From an uncultured Collinsella sp. (GTDB lineage Bacteria > Actinomycetota > Coriobacteriia > Coriobacteriales > Coriobacteriaceae), in NCBI GenBank assembly GCA_902470895.1, contig CABRID010000074.1, forward strand, positions 1-9,860: a DNA stretch of 9,860 nucleotides. Reading direction: 5' to 3'. Shown here in pieces: positions 1 to 5,829 of this stretch (within the stretch, counting starts at the first letter, position 1; the number at the start of each line of letters is the position of its first letter). The notes beneath the pieces were generated by a model. It was not told the DNA's origin, did not search any database, and was given only the letters and a program-made list of their open reading frames with translations. Position numbers and translations under genes: made by a program.

Positions 1-43
1 GTTTCTCAACAATTCATCATAACTGCAGGTCAAAGCCAAAGCC

Positions 44-80
44 TCAAGTTCAACTTGACCCTTTGGAACCTTTAAGGTTC
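44..80. repeat. Two tandem 15-bp palindromes upstream of the cell-wall protein gene
   Basis: Two perfect odd palindromes lie close together. TCAAGTT-C-AACTTGA spans 44-58 and GAACCTT-T-AAGGTTC spans 66-80. Each has 7-bp arms and a single central base, and their centres are 22 bp apart, about two helical turns. The heptamer TCAAGTT recurs at 79-85. Arms of this kind resemble operators of MerR-family regulators, but no such regulator gene is visible in the window. They could be operator sites for the gene at 151 or for a gene beyond the left edge. Confidence 0.55.
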
Positions 81-102
81 AAGTTGAGGTCGAAAGCAGT
101 AG

Positions 103-108
103 TAGAAT
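103..108 (+). promoter_or_regulatory. Candidate -10 box for the cell-wall protein gene
   Basis: TAGAAT matches the -10 consensus at five of six positions and lies 43 bp before the ATG at 151. The best -35 is poor: TTCAAG at 78-83, with a 19-bp spacer. A weak -35 with a long spacer would fit an activator-dependent promoter, and the palindromes at 44-80 lie where such a protein would bind. This is inferred from sequence alone. Confidence 0.35.
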
Positions 109-150
109 ACCGTTCGAACCATAACCTACGATTGATTGCAGAGGGACTGG

Positions 151-1284
151 ATGCAGCATTCGAATCATCGCACCGCAGCGCTCATTGCGTCGAAGCCGGC
201 TCGTATCATCACGAGCGCCGTGCTCGCCGTTGCGCTGACGGCCACGCCGATGCTCTCCCCCGTTGCGGCGTATGCCGCCTCGCAGGCAACGCAGGACCAG
301 CTTTCCGCAGCCCAGCAGAAGATCGAAGCCGCCACGAGCGCCTACAACGACGCCCGCACAAAACTCGATGACCTGCAAAAGCAGATTGACTCCAATGAGG
401 CAAGCATCGAGGAAATCGAGGCTAAGCTTCCCGAGCAGCAGGCCAAGGCAAGCTCTGCCATGCGCGATCTGTACAAGTATCAGAAGGGCACCAATCCCAT
501 CGTGAGCTTCCTGGTCAACGCGCAGAGCCTGGGTGAGTTCATCACGACTTGTAAATACACCAACCAGATCACGAGCTCGAGCGTCGACGAGATCGAGCAG
601 CTCAATAACATGCAAACCGAACTCGAGCAGAACAAGGCCGAGCTCCAGCAGGCCAAGTCTCAGCTTGAGGCAGAGCAGAAAAACGCCGAGGATGCGCTGG
701 CGCAGGCCCAGCAGCTTCGCAGCGAGGCACAGGCAAAAGCCGAGCAGGAAAATGCCGCCGAGCTTGCCAAGCTTGAGGCCGATAAGGCCGCTGCCGCCGA
801 GAAGCTCTCGGGCGAGGGCGTAAGCGGCAGCAATTCCAGCAGCCAGGCCACCAACACCAACACCACCATCGACACCACGGTGAACAACGCCAATACCGGT
901 AGTTCCGATTACGATTCGTTCATTAATGAGTGGACGAGCCGCATCGACAATTATCTCGCCGGCTCCCCCATGGCAGGCCAGGGCTATAACTTTGCCGTCG
1001 CCGCTTGGAATACCGGTGTCGACCCCCGTTGGTCCCCCGCCATCGCCTGCATCGAGAGCACCAAGGGTGCTTATTGCGCCAATTCTTACAACGCCTGGGG
1101 CTGGAGTGCACGTGGCGGCGGTTGGCGCAGCTTTGGCAGCTGGAGCGAGGGTATCTCCGCTCACGTTGCCTATCTGGGCGCCAACTACGGCTCCACCCTT
1201 ACCCCGGCTGCGGCCAAAAAGTACTGCCCGCCCACGTGGCAGGACTGGTACAACAAAGTCGCCGCTCAGATGAACCGCATCTAA
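151..1284 (+). CDS. Secreted CwlO/PcsB-like coiled-coil protein with lysozyme/glucosaminidase-like C-terminus
   Basis: Predicted secreted cell-wall protein of 377 residues, probably involved in peptidoglycan cleavage. The ATG at 151 is chosen because GAGGG at 141-145 sits five bases before it; a TTG at 136 is the only nearby alternative. Residues 1-45 form a Sec signal peptide with a probable cut after AYA. Residues about 48-225 are a long coiled coil rich in Gln, Glu, Lys and Ala. It is broken by a segment reading LYKYQKGTNPIVSFLVNAQS, which is typical of the CwlO/PcsB N-terminal domain controlled by FtsEX. A Ser/Asn/Thr linker follows to about 255. The C-terminus is not NlpC/P60 or CHAP. 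It carries ACIESTKG with Glu302, then NAWGWSARGGGWRSFGSW and an ISAHVAYL helix, which resembles lysozyme-like or GH73 domains. Cys300, Cys309 and Cys359 may form a disulfide. The catalytic assignment is tentative; secretion and the coiled coil are clear. Confidence 0.85.
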   Translation: MQHSNHRTAALIASKPARIITSAVLAVALTATPMLSPVAAYAASQATQDQLSAAQQKIEAATSAYNDARTKLDDLQKQIDSNEASIEEIEAKLPEQQAKASSAMRDLYKYQKGTNPIVSFLVNAQSLGEFITTCKYTNQITSSSVDEIEQLNNMQTELEQNKAELQQAKSQLEAEQKNAEDALAQAQQLRSEAQAKAEQENAAELAKLEADKAAAAEKLSGEGVSGSNSSSQATNTNTTIDTTVNNANTGSSDYDSFINEWTSRIDNYLAGSPMAGQGYNFAVAAWNTGVDPRWSPAIACIESTKGAYCANSYNAWGWSARGGGWRSFGSWSEGISAHVAYLGANYGSTLTPAAAKKYCPPTWQDWYNKVAAQMNRI

Positions 1285-1294
1285 GTGCAACTGC

Positions 1295-1317
1295 AAAGGG
1301 CCCCAACGGGGCCCTTT
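1295..1317. terminator. Bidirectional intrinsic terminator between convergent genes
   Basis: A perfect 10-bp stem, AAAGGGCCCC (1295-1304) against GGGGCCCTTT (1308-1317), has a three-base loop AAC and runs into TTTTCTTTT on the plus strand. It starts 10 bases after the stop of the cell-wall protein gene and lies just past the TAA (1322-1324) of the leftward kinase, so it can end both transcripts. The T-run is better for the rightward transcript. Confidence 0.88.
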
Positions 1318-1321
1318 TCTT

Positions 1322-2701
1322 TTAGGTAGCGGAGGTATCGACGACGCCGGTCGCATTGGCAACCGCGACTATGACGATCATGCATAGGAGCAGCACACCC
1401 AATGCCTTGAGCCAGAGCTTCGCGAGTTTCTTGCCGCGATAGCTGTCGAGCAGTGCGAATCGCCGACGAAGACGGCGCTTATCGAGCAGCGCAAAATGCA
1501 TAAGCACCATAAGGCCATCGACAAAGAAAAAATACTCGATTATGAGAAGCCACGTCGGGTAGCTTTGGTTTGCTCCCGTGGGGTGAAAGACGGCAAAGTG
1601 ACTTCCGGCAAAGAACACAAGTAGCGAGAAGCAGACAAGCGTATTCCAAATGCGCCCCAGAGACTCCGGAACGCGAGAGAGCAGACCGCATGCAGCGGAG
1701 GCGGCAGGTCTAGGAAGCCCTGCGGGGTTCTGGAGCCCTTGGAGCGTCAACACCGTCTCCGGGACAGGCGCAGGTGTAGGAGGCCGCACGGGGCGGCTCA
1801 GATCGTATGCCGAGCGCGTCGCCCGTCCCAACGCTTCCGCACTCGCAAAACGCTTGGCCGGGTCGAGCGCCATCGACATGCAGACGGCATCGGCAAGTGG
1901 GGTGGGAATGCCACGCGCCTCGCATTGCTCGCGCATGTCGAGCCCTGGTTTAGGGTCGGCTCCCGTCAAGCAGAAGAACAACAGGGCGCCAAGTGCGTAG
2001 ACGTCGCTGCGCACACTCGTCTGCCCAAACCCATACTGCTCGGGCGGCGCATAGGGTCGCGTGCCAAACTTGACGGTGTCGGCATCGGCGCCTTCGCGCC
2101 AAGCGCGCGCGATTCCCAGGTCAATAATCACCAGCGACGAGAAGGTCATGCCGGCATCGGCGGCATATCTCACGCCCGACACGATGATGTTCGAAGGTTT
2201 AAGGTCGCGATGGATAATCGGAGCCGGCGCTTTCCCCACCTCGCCAAATCCAGCATGGAGCTCTGCCACCGCATCACACAGGGCCGGAAACAACCCGCGC
2301 GCATAATCGGGGGTCGCACCCAAACGTCCCACCAAGGCCTCGAGCGTCTCGCCTTCAATGTATTCCATCACCACGTCAAGCTCGTCGCCCGCACGGCGGC
2401 AATCGACAATCCGGGGCAGGTGCTCAAAACGCCGTCCGGCACGCTGGGCCGCAAACAGGCGCTCATATGCCCCGCCAATCTGGGCCGAAGCATCGATGCG
2501 TTTGCGGACAAAGGGGCCGAGCGACCCTCCACCAGAACCCTCAAAGCACACGAGTTCGGTTGTCTCAACGTCCGAGCGCTTTAGCACGCGTTCCACGCGA
2601 TAGCTGTCATCGCGGTCAAACGACGCCAGGTGCTCGGCGAGCGCGGCAGTCAGCTCATCATCGGAATATGTTGGGTTCTGAGTATCCATAGCGTCCATCA
2701 T
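1322..2701 (-). CDS. Membrane-anchored Ser/Thr protein kinase
   Basis: Eukaryotic-type protein kinase of about 459 residues that would phosphorylate Ser/Thr targets from the inner face of the membrane. The kinase domain covers about 30-295. It has the ATP-anchoring Lys in FVRKRI (Lys67), the catalytic loop HRDLKPSN (Asp166, Lys168, Asn171), DLG in place of DFG (194-196), APPEQ in place of APE (218-222) and RSDVYALG in the F helix. A Pro-rich stretch follows at about 302-316. Three hydrophobic segments at about 353-372, 383-406 and 429-452 then anchor the protein; no extracellular PASTA-type domain is present. The usual GxGxxG loop is not at its normal place, although GSGGGSLG lies just before the Lys strand. 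The start is uncertain: ATGs lie at 2701, 2698 and 2689, and a GTG at 2713 has a weak AGGG five bases upstream. It ends at the shared terminator and follows a helix-turn-helix gene in the same direction. Confidence 0.9.
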   Translation of the reverse strand: MMDAMDTQNPTYSDDELTAALAEHLASFDRDDSYRVERVLKRSDVETTELVCFEGSGGGSLGPFVRKRIDASAQIGGAYERLFAAQRAGRRFEHLPRIVDCRRAGDELDVVMEYIEGETLEALVGRLGATPDYARGLFPALCDAVAELHAGFGEVGKAPAPIIHRDLKPSNIIVSGVRYAADAGMTFSSLVIIDLGIARAWREGADADTVKFGTRPYAPPEQYGFGQTSVRSDVYALGALLFFCLTGADPKPGLDMREQCEARGIPTPLADAVCMSMALDPAKRFASAEALGRATRSAYDLSRPVRPPTPAPVPETVLTLQGLQNPAGLPRPAASAACGLLSRVPESLGRIWNTLVCFSLLVFFAGSHFAVFHPTGANQSYPTWLLIIEYFFFVDGLMVLMHFALLDKRRLRRRFALLDSYRGKKLAKLWLKALGVLLLCMIVIVAVANATGVVDTSAT

Positions 2702-2704
2702 AGC

Positions 2705-2740
2705 GCAGGGCACAGACGCCCTGTAGCACCCGTGCCCTGC
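2705..2740 (-). repeat. Inverted repeat over the kinase start region
   Basis: GCAGGGCAC (2705-2713) and GTGCCCTGC (2732-2740) are perfect 9-bp arms separated by 18 bases. In the kinase mRNA this would be a hairpin just upstream of the ATG at 2701, and it would bury the alternative GTG start at 2713. A TATATT box on the minus strand (2749-2754) would place a transcript start near the outer arm. It could be a translational control hairpin or a protein-binding site. Confidence 0.5.
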
Positions 2741-2748
2741 ACGTTTGA

Positions 2749-2754
2749 AATATA
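2749..2754 (-). promoter_or_regulatory. Possible -10 box for the kinase gene
   Basis: The minus strand reads TATATT here, a good -10 match about 48 bases before the ATG at 2701. No convincing -35 is present; CTGTTG at 2772-2777, 17 bp upstream, is weak. The kinase may instead be read only from the upstream lipoprotein promoter. Confidence 0.25.
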
Positions 2755-2784
2755 GCGGACGGCCCTGCCACCAACAGTCAGCCG

Positions 2785-3207
2785 TTAACTCACCGTCTCC
2801 TCGCCAAAGCGATACAGCTCCTCATTGACCTTTTGCAGGCTGCAGCCACGATCGATGCAGAAGATGATAATCGCATCACGACGGTCCTTGCAGTTGAGGA
2901 CGTTTGCCCCGGCAGCCGTAAGTGCGCGGTTGGTCTCCTTCATCGATAACGCCATCGCGAATGCAATCTGCAGCACTTTATTTCGACTCGGGTGGCGCGC
3001 GCCCGTAAAAAACTGATAGCCAAACGTTTCGTTGAGGTCGGCCATACGCACCACGCGCGAACGCTCCAAGCCCTTTTCCTGCAGCAGTTGCTTAAGGTAG
3101 TCCGAAAGCGACGGGGCGGCAAAGTCGTGCTCCCTGATATAGCCGTCGATACTCGGCGCATCGAGCAACTCATTGAGCAGTTCCTCCGTCAACTTCTTAT
3201 CGGGCAT
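2785..3207 (-). CDS. Small helix-turn-helix (XRE-like) protein
   Basis: Cytoplasmic protein of 140 residues, probably DNA-binding. Residues about 33-100 look like a Cro/C1-type helix-turn-helix domain: LSDYLKQLLQEKGLERSRVVR, then a turn and FGYQFFTGARHPSRNKVLQIAFAM, the usual helix pair with an Arg/Lys-rich recognition region. ETNRALTAAGANVL follows, as in XRE repressors. The C-terminal part, about 105-140, is helical with two Cys residues and may mediate dimer or partner contacts. The ATG at 3207 is supported by a GGGGGTG ribosome binding site seven bases upstream. It lies 39 bp after the lipoprotein gene and about 80 bp before the kinase, all in the same direction, so it may regulate this cassette or be a kinase substrate. 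The specific target is unknown. Confidence 0.8.
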   Translation of the reverse strand: MPDKKLTEELLNELLDAPSIDGYIREHDFAAPSLSDYLKQLLQEKGLERSRVVRMADLNETFGYQFFTGARHPSRNKVLQIAFAMALSMKETNRALTAAGANVLNCKDRRDAIIIFCIDRGCSLQKVNEELYRFGEETVS

Positions 3208-3246
3208 ACGGCTTCACCCCCTATGCGACGCAACGGCAGCGACATA

Positions 3247-3789
3247 CTAGGCCAACACCCAGCTTGCGGTGGCAGACTTATCAAACATGTTGGCAAAGTA
3301 CAAAGCCTTTTTGATGTCGCCGTCAAAATAGATATTGCCCGCAACAGTACCGCCGGCTGCAAGGGTGCCCGACTGCAGCTCTTCAGAGCCTTCGCTGTAG
3401 TAGCCCTGATTCTGCTGAGCACCGTTGGCGTCCTCGCCCTTCCAGTCGTAGACATTGTAATCCGCGCCCTCATCGCCGTTGTTGACGTACGTGACGTGAA
3501 TGCCCGTCATAGTCGAGCCGTCATAATTGGTAAGACCTGTCTGGACGGAATCGACGACAACGGAAAGGCCGGCGGCCGTGGTCACGGTTGTGCCAACAGC
3601 CAGGTCAGTCGTGGGCTGCTCTTCTTTTTTCGGCTCTTCCTTCTTATCGCTATCGCCAGCATCCTCGGTGACCGTCGCCTTGTCATTGCCACAGCCAGTC
3701 AGGAGACCGGAAACACCCAGGACAACGGTCGCGAATGCGCCAAGCGCGGCGCGACGGCTCAGCAGCACTTCATTTTCGAGCTTTTTCAT
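3247..3789 (-). CDS. Secreted lipoprotein, DUF4352-like
   Basis: Predicted membrane-anchored extracellular lipoprotein of 180 residues; its function is not known. The signal region has SRRAALGAF at 11-19, which resembles a twin-arginine motif, then a hydrophobic stretch and the lipobox LTGC with the modified Cys33. A Lys/Glu/Asp-rich linker (about 37-60) leads to an immunoglobulin-like beta domain. That domain includes VGTTVTTAAGLSVVVDSVQ and GIHVTYVNNGDEGADYNVYDW, the pattern of the DUF4352 family. The ATG at 3789 has GGAAGGATG about seven bases upstream. The gene is first in a run with the helix-turn-helix and kinase genes, with its own good promoter upstream. DUF4352 lipoproteins are common in Gram-positive bacteria and may act as surface sensors or chaperones; that role here is inference. 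Confidence 0.82.
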   Translation of the reverse strand: MKKLENEVLLSRRAALGAFATVVLGVSGLLTGCGNDKATVTEDAGDSDKKEEPKKEEQPTTDLAVGTTVTTAAGLSVVVDSVQTGLTNYDGSTMTGIHVTYVNNGDEGADYNVYDWKGEDANGAQQNQGYYSEGSEELQSGTLAAGGTVAGNIYFDGDIKKALYFANMFDKSATASWVLA

Positions 3790-3808
3790 TATTCATCCTT
3801 CCTACGAT

Positions 3809-3824
3809 CCGGCTACCGTGCCGG
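3809..3824 (-). other. Leader hairpin before the lipoprotein gene
   Basis: CCGGC (3809-3813) pairs with GCCGG (3820-3824) around a six-base loop, about 20 bases before the start codon. It lies inside a wider inverted repeat, CTACGAT (3802-3808) with ATCGTAG (3835-3841), whose outer arm is the -10 box. The wide repeat can therefore act only on DNA, whereas the inner hairpin would be in the mRNA. Confidence 0.4.
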
Positions 3825-3834
3825 CACACAGCAC

Positions 3835-3863
3835 ATCGTAGAAAGGATTGAACTTGAATTCAA
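3835..3863 (-). promoter_or_regulatory. Promoter of the lipoprotein gene
   Basis: On the minus strand TTGAAT (3858-3863) and TACGAT (3835-3840) are separated by exactly 17 bp, a good sigma-70-type promoter. The -35 lies inside the perfect palindrome TTGAATTCAA (3854-3863). A second palindrome, TAGCTC-A-GAGCTA (3864-3876), abuts it upstream; both are plausible operator sites. The start codon is about 46 bp downstream of the -10. Confidence 0.55.
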
Positions 3864-3951
3864 TAGCTCAGAGCTAAGGCTACGGTAAACGGTCAATGCA
3901 GTTGTCCAAGCGCCGAGCAAACGCTCTTTACGCGACCGTCAGCAGGCAGGA

Positions 3952-4275
3952 TCAACCCACTGTGACGGATTCCCCGGTAAAGGCGCTGATCATCAACAGG
4001 ACAAAGAACATAAGGTAGCTAACGCTCAGCGGGTATGCGATAGCCAAAAAGACAATCCATCCCACATTGGTTTTGCCGTCGGCGCGGCGTTGTTCGCGAC
4101 AACGATAGAGCCAGATCGTCGCGCCAATGGCGACAATCAGCAACACGAGCGCCGCCGCAGCCAATCCGGCAAGTGCAAACATCATGCCAATGCTCAGCAC
4201 AACAACCGGGAGCAGTAACAAACCGCACCCGCAACCACCCGGACTATATACAACAGATTGCCGACGTCGCTTCAT
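3952..4275 (-). CDS. Small membrane protein of unknown function
   Basis: A 107-residue hydrophobic protein that I do not recognise. It starts with a basic segment, MKRRRQ, then a Gly/Cys patch (GGCGCG). Two adjacent membrane segments follow at about 18-36 and 38-57, then a charged loop YRCREQRRADGKTN and a third hydrophobic stretch at about 71-98. The ATG at 4275 is preferred because GGAG sits five bases before it, overlapping the end of the amidohydrolase gene. A GTG at 4281 overlaps the upstream stop as GTGA but has no room for a binding site. The start lies 3 bp after the amidohydrolase stop, so translation is probably coupled. It might be an accessory or transporter-like partner of that enzyme, but nothing in the sequence shows this. 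No hairpin terminator with a T-run is seen after it. Confidence 0.7.
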   Translation of the reverse strand: MKRRRQSVVYSPGGCGCGLLLLPVVVLSIGMMFALAGLAAAALVLLIVAIGATIWLYRCREQRRADGKTNVGWIVFLAIAYPLSVSYLMFFVLLMISAFTGESVTVG

Positions 4276-4277
4276 CG

Positions 4278-5465
4278 TCACTCCATCACAAGCAGTCGTT
4301 TGTAGACATCAAGGCCTTTGAGCAGGATTTGCTCGTCAAAGAGCATGGTATCGGTATGCAGGGCGCTCGTGGCATAGGCGGGGCAGCCGTCCGAATCGTT
4401 CGGATTGCCTTGGCCGGCGGGCACGCCCGTACCCAGCAAGAAGAAAACGCCCGGCAGATGGCGCTGGTAGAAGGCGAAGTCCTCGGCAATCAACAGCGGC
4501 TCGTCCACAAGCTGCAGCTCGGGCAAGGCCGGAGCAATGTGGGCGAACAGCTCGGGGTCGTTATCGACCGGCGGATAACCCTCGGCAAAGTCGAGATCGT
4601 ACGTGCAGCCCGTTGCGGCGCATGCCTCGTCAAGCACACGGCGCACGCCCTCGCGCGCGCGGTCGAACATATCGTCCGTAAACACGCGCAGGCTACCGGC
4701 GACATGGGCCTCCCCCGCTACCGCGTTGCAGACGGTGCCTGCCTGCAGCAGACCAAACTTGCCGATGCAGGGCTCGTCGGCACCCAGCTCGTCCATCAGC
4801 TCGCGCTCGGCAACCAAGAACTTGGCCGCCGCCAGTGCGGCATCGTGGGATTCCTCGACCGGAACGCCATAGGTCTTGGCGATATGGATACTCGCGCCAT
4901 GGATATGAATGTGCGTCTCGCTCGAGCGCGCCAGCAGCGGACCGGAACAGCTCGCCAACGTGCCGGCGGGCAGATCGGGCCACACATGGAAGCCGAAGAT
5001 GCGATCGGCCCCGGAACGCTCAAACACGCCGCTCTCGCATACCGTCTTAGCGCCACCGGTCGTCTCCTCGGCCGGCTGGAACACAAAGAGCACGTTACGC
5101 TTGATGGCGCCCGGCTGCTCACGAATCGTACGGTCGACAAAAGTCGCCGCCGCGAGCGCCATGGCCATGTGGCCGTCGTGACCGCACGCATGCATCTTGC
5201 CGGGCTGCGTCGAGGAGAAGGCCACGCCCGTTGCTTCCACGATGGGCAGGGCGTCCATATCGGCGCGAATCGCCGTGGCGTGCGTAGCGCCCACACCGGC
5301 ATCGAAGAAGGCACAGACGCAGCTCGGACACGGATGGGTCACCTCGCAGGCAAGCGGAGCGAGCGCGCCCTCGATATAGGCGATAGTCTGCGGAAGATCG
5401 AAATCGAGCTCCGGAATGCGATGCAGGTCGCGACGATAACGACGGAGTTCTTGGAGCTCGGTCAT
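4278..5465 (-). CDS. M20D-family metal amidohydrolase, candidate N-acetyl-diaminopimelate deacetylase
   Basis: Cytoplasmic zinc-type amidohydrolase of 395 residues. The ATG at 5465 is chosen because AAAGGA sits about six bases upstream; an in-frame ATG at 5480 would overlap the palindrome. It shows the M20D order: DLHRIPE near the N-terminus, RADMDALPIVE (about 67-77), the metal motif HACGHDGH (92-99), PAEE (131-134), FHVWP (159-163), the lid domain with GASIHIAK (190-197), GKFGLLQAGTVCNAV (235-249), and a closing EDFAFY...GVFFLLG with ALHTD (368-372). Family members remove acyl groups from amino acids or peptides. Because a dapH gene lies divergently next door, the N-acetyl-diaminopimelate deacetylase (DapL/YkuR type) role is attractive, and GYPPVDNDPEL near the C-terminus recalls those enzymes. 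Other roles (hippurate or aminoacyl amidohydrolase) cannot be excluded. It shares the intergenic region with the lysine operon. Confidence 0.88.
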   Translation of the reverse strand: MTELQELRRYRRDLHRIPELDFDLPQTIAYIEGALAPLACEVTHPCPSCVCAFFDAGVGATHATAIRADMDALPIVEATGVAFSSTQPGKMHACGHDGHMAMALAAATFVDRTIREQPGAIKRNVLFVFQPAEETTGGAKTVCESGVFERSGADRIFGFHVWPDLPAGTLASCSGPLLARSSETHIHIHGASIHIAKTYGVPVEESHDAALAAAKFLVAERELMDELGADEPCIGKFGLLQAGTVCNAVAGEAHVAGSLRVFTDDMFDRAREGVRRVLDEACAATGCTYDLDFAEGYPPVDNDPELFAHIAPALPELQLVDEPLLIAEDFAFYQRHLPGVFFLLGTGVPAGQGNPNDSDGCPAYATSALHTDTMLFDEQILLKGLDVYKRLLVME

Positions 5466-5480
5466 GGGGATTCCTTTCAT

Positions 5481-5498
5481 GGGACAACTAGTTGTCCC
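5481..5498. promoter_or_regulatory. Perfect 18-bp palindrome, candidate operator of the amidohydrolase gene
   Basis: GGGACAACTAGTTGTCCC is fully self-complementary, with 9-bp arms and no spacer. It sits 16-33 bp upstream of the ATG at 5465, directly before the ribosome binding site and downstream of the likely promoter at 5558-5586. A dimeric repressor bound here could block elongation; as RNA it could also fold into a hairpin just before the binding site. The regulator is not in this window and I do not recognise the site. Confidence 0.6.
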
Positions 5499-5557
5499 CT
5501 ATTGTGACGCAGGATTGTGGCGCCCTTGTTTCTAGCATCATGCTGCATTTTTTAAAC

Positions 5558-5586
5558 GTTATATACGAATACTCTTGTTTGGTAAA
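5558..5586 (-). promoter_or_regulatory. Promoter of the amidohydrolase gene
   Basis: On the minus strand TTTACC (5581-5586) and TATAAC (5558-5563) are separated by 17 bp; the -10 matches five of six consensus positions. It would give a leader of roughly 85 bases that includes the 18-bp palindrome. The -35 coincides with the candidate extended -10 of the divergent lysine operon. Confidence 0.5.
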
Positions 5587-5588
5587 GT
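5580..5588 (+). promoter_or_regulatory. Candidate extended -10 of the lysine operon
   Basis: TGGTAAAGT has the TGN extension and a -10 with four of six matches, and lies about 25 bases before the riboswitch. There is no good -35. An alternative is TTGTTT (5575-5580) with TAGGGT (5598-5603), 17 bp apart. An inverted repeat, TGGTAAAG (5580-5587) with CTTTACCA (5604-5611), covers this spot. A hairpin CAACGTGGTA/TACCACTTG (5590-5615) would precede the riboswitch in the RNA. Confidence 0.35.
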
Positions 5589-5610
5589 GCAACGTGGTAG
5601 GGTCTTTACC

Positions 5611-5750
5611 ACTTGATAGAGGCGCGGGCACGAAGATCCGCGGGCGAGTCGGCAGACTTTGACCCCGCGGGGAGGCGAAACCCGCCGAACTGGGTTTTTC
5701 GGGCACGAACAGCCTGGTGGGCCTGCGGGAAACACCCGCAGGACTGTCTG
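5611..5750 (+). promoter_or_regulatory. Lysine riboswitch (L box)
   Basis: The leader shows the conserved core of the lysine aptamer in order. It starts with GATAGAGGCGCG (5615-5626), then GGGGAGGCG with GCCGAAC (5670-5690), then CCTGGTGGGCC (5713-5723) and GGACTGTC (5741-5748). The closing helix pairs GATAG (5615-5619) with CTGTC (5744-5748), as in the Bacillus subtilis lysC switch. CGCGGG (5623-5628) pairs with CCCGCG (5664-5669). A perfect 8-bp stem, CCTGCGGG with CCCGCAGG, lies at 5722-5742 around a five-base loop. L boxes bind lysine and switch off lysine genes, and the genes downstream make lysine and diaminopimelate, so function and context agree. The boundaries are approximate. Confidence 0.93.
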
Positions 5751-5764
5751 CAGCAATGCGGGAG

Positions 5765-5829
5765 CGCTATCCGGACATTGGGTCCACGCTATGCGGATTC
5801 GATGCGCCGATGGCGCCGTCTGGATAGCG
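5765..5829 (+). promoter_or_regulatory. Riboswitch expression platform, likely translational
   Basis: A 12-bp stem with one G-U pair joins CGCTATCCGGAC (5765-5776) to GTCTGGATAGCG (5818-5829). Its last base is the first base of GAGG (5829-5832), the best ribosome binding site for the ATG at 5843. The interior holds smaller hairpins, including GCGCC-GAT-GGCGC (5804-5816). No T-run follows, so this is not an intrinsic terminator. Control by hiding the binding site is the simplest reading, but the overlap is small and the mechanism is inferred. Confidence 0.6.

Noticed and set aside
44..58. True SoxR box
   Set aside because: Similar arms, but one extra central base and mismatched outer bases; no MerR-type gene is visible.
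1..75. End of a gene entering from the left edge
   Set aside because: One frame is open to a stop at 73-75, but it is short, runs through both palindromes and has no coding signature.
79..1362. Long minus-strand open frame opposite the cell-wall gene
   Set aside because: Its product is Leu/Gly-rich low complexity with no domain; the plus-strand frame has a signal peptide, binding site and terminator. It is a shadow of GC-biased codons.
4173..5507. Long plus-strand open frame opposite the M20 gene
   Set aside because: No recognisable motif, and the minus strand encodes complete M20 motifs in order.
5765..5829. Intrinsic terminator in the lysine leader
   Set aside because: The stem is strong, but AGGTTTACGG follows instead of a T-run.
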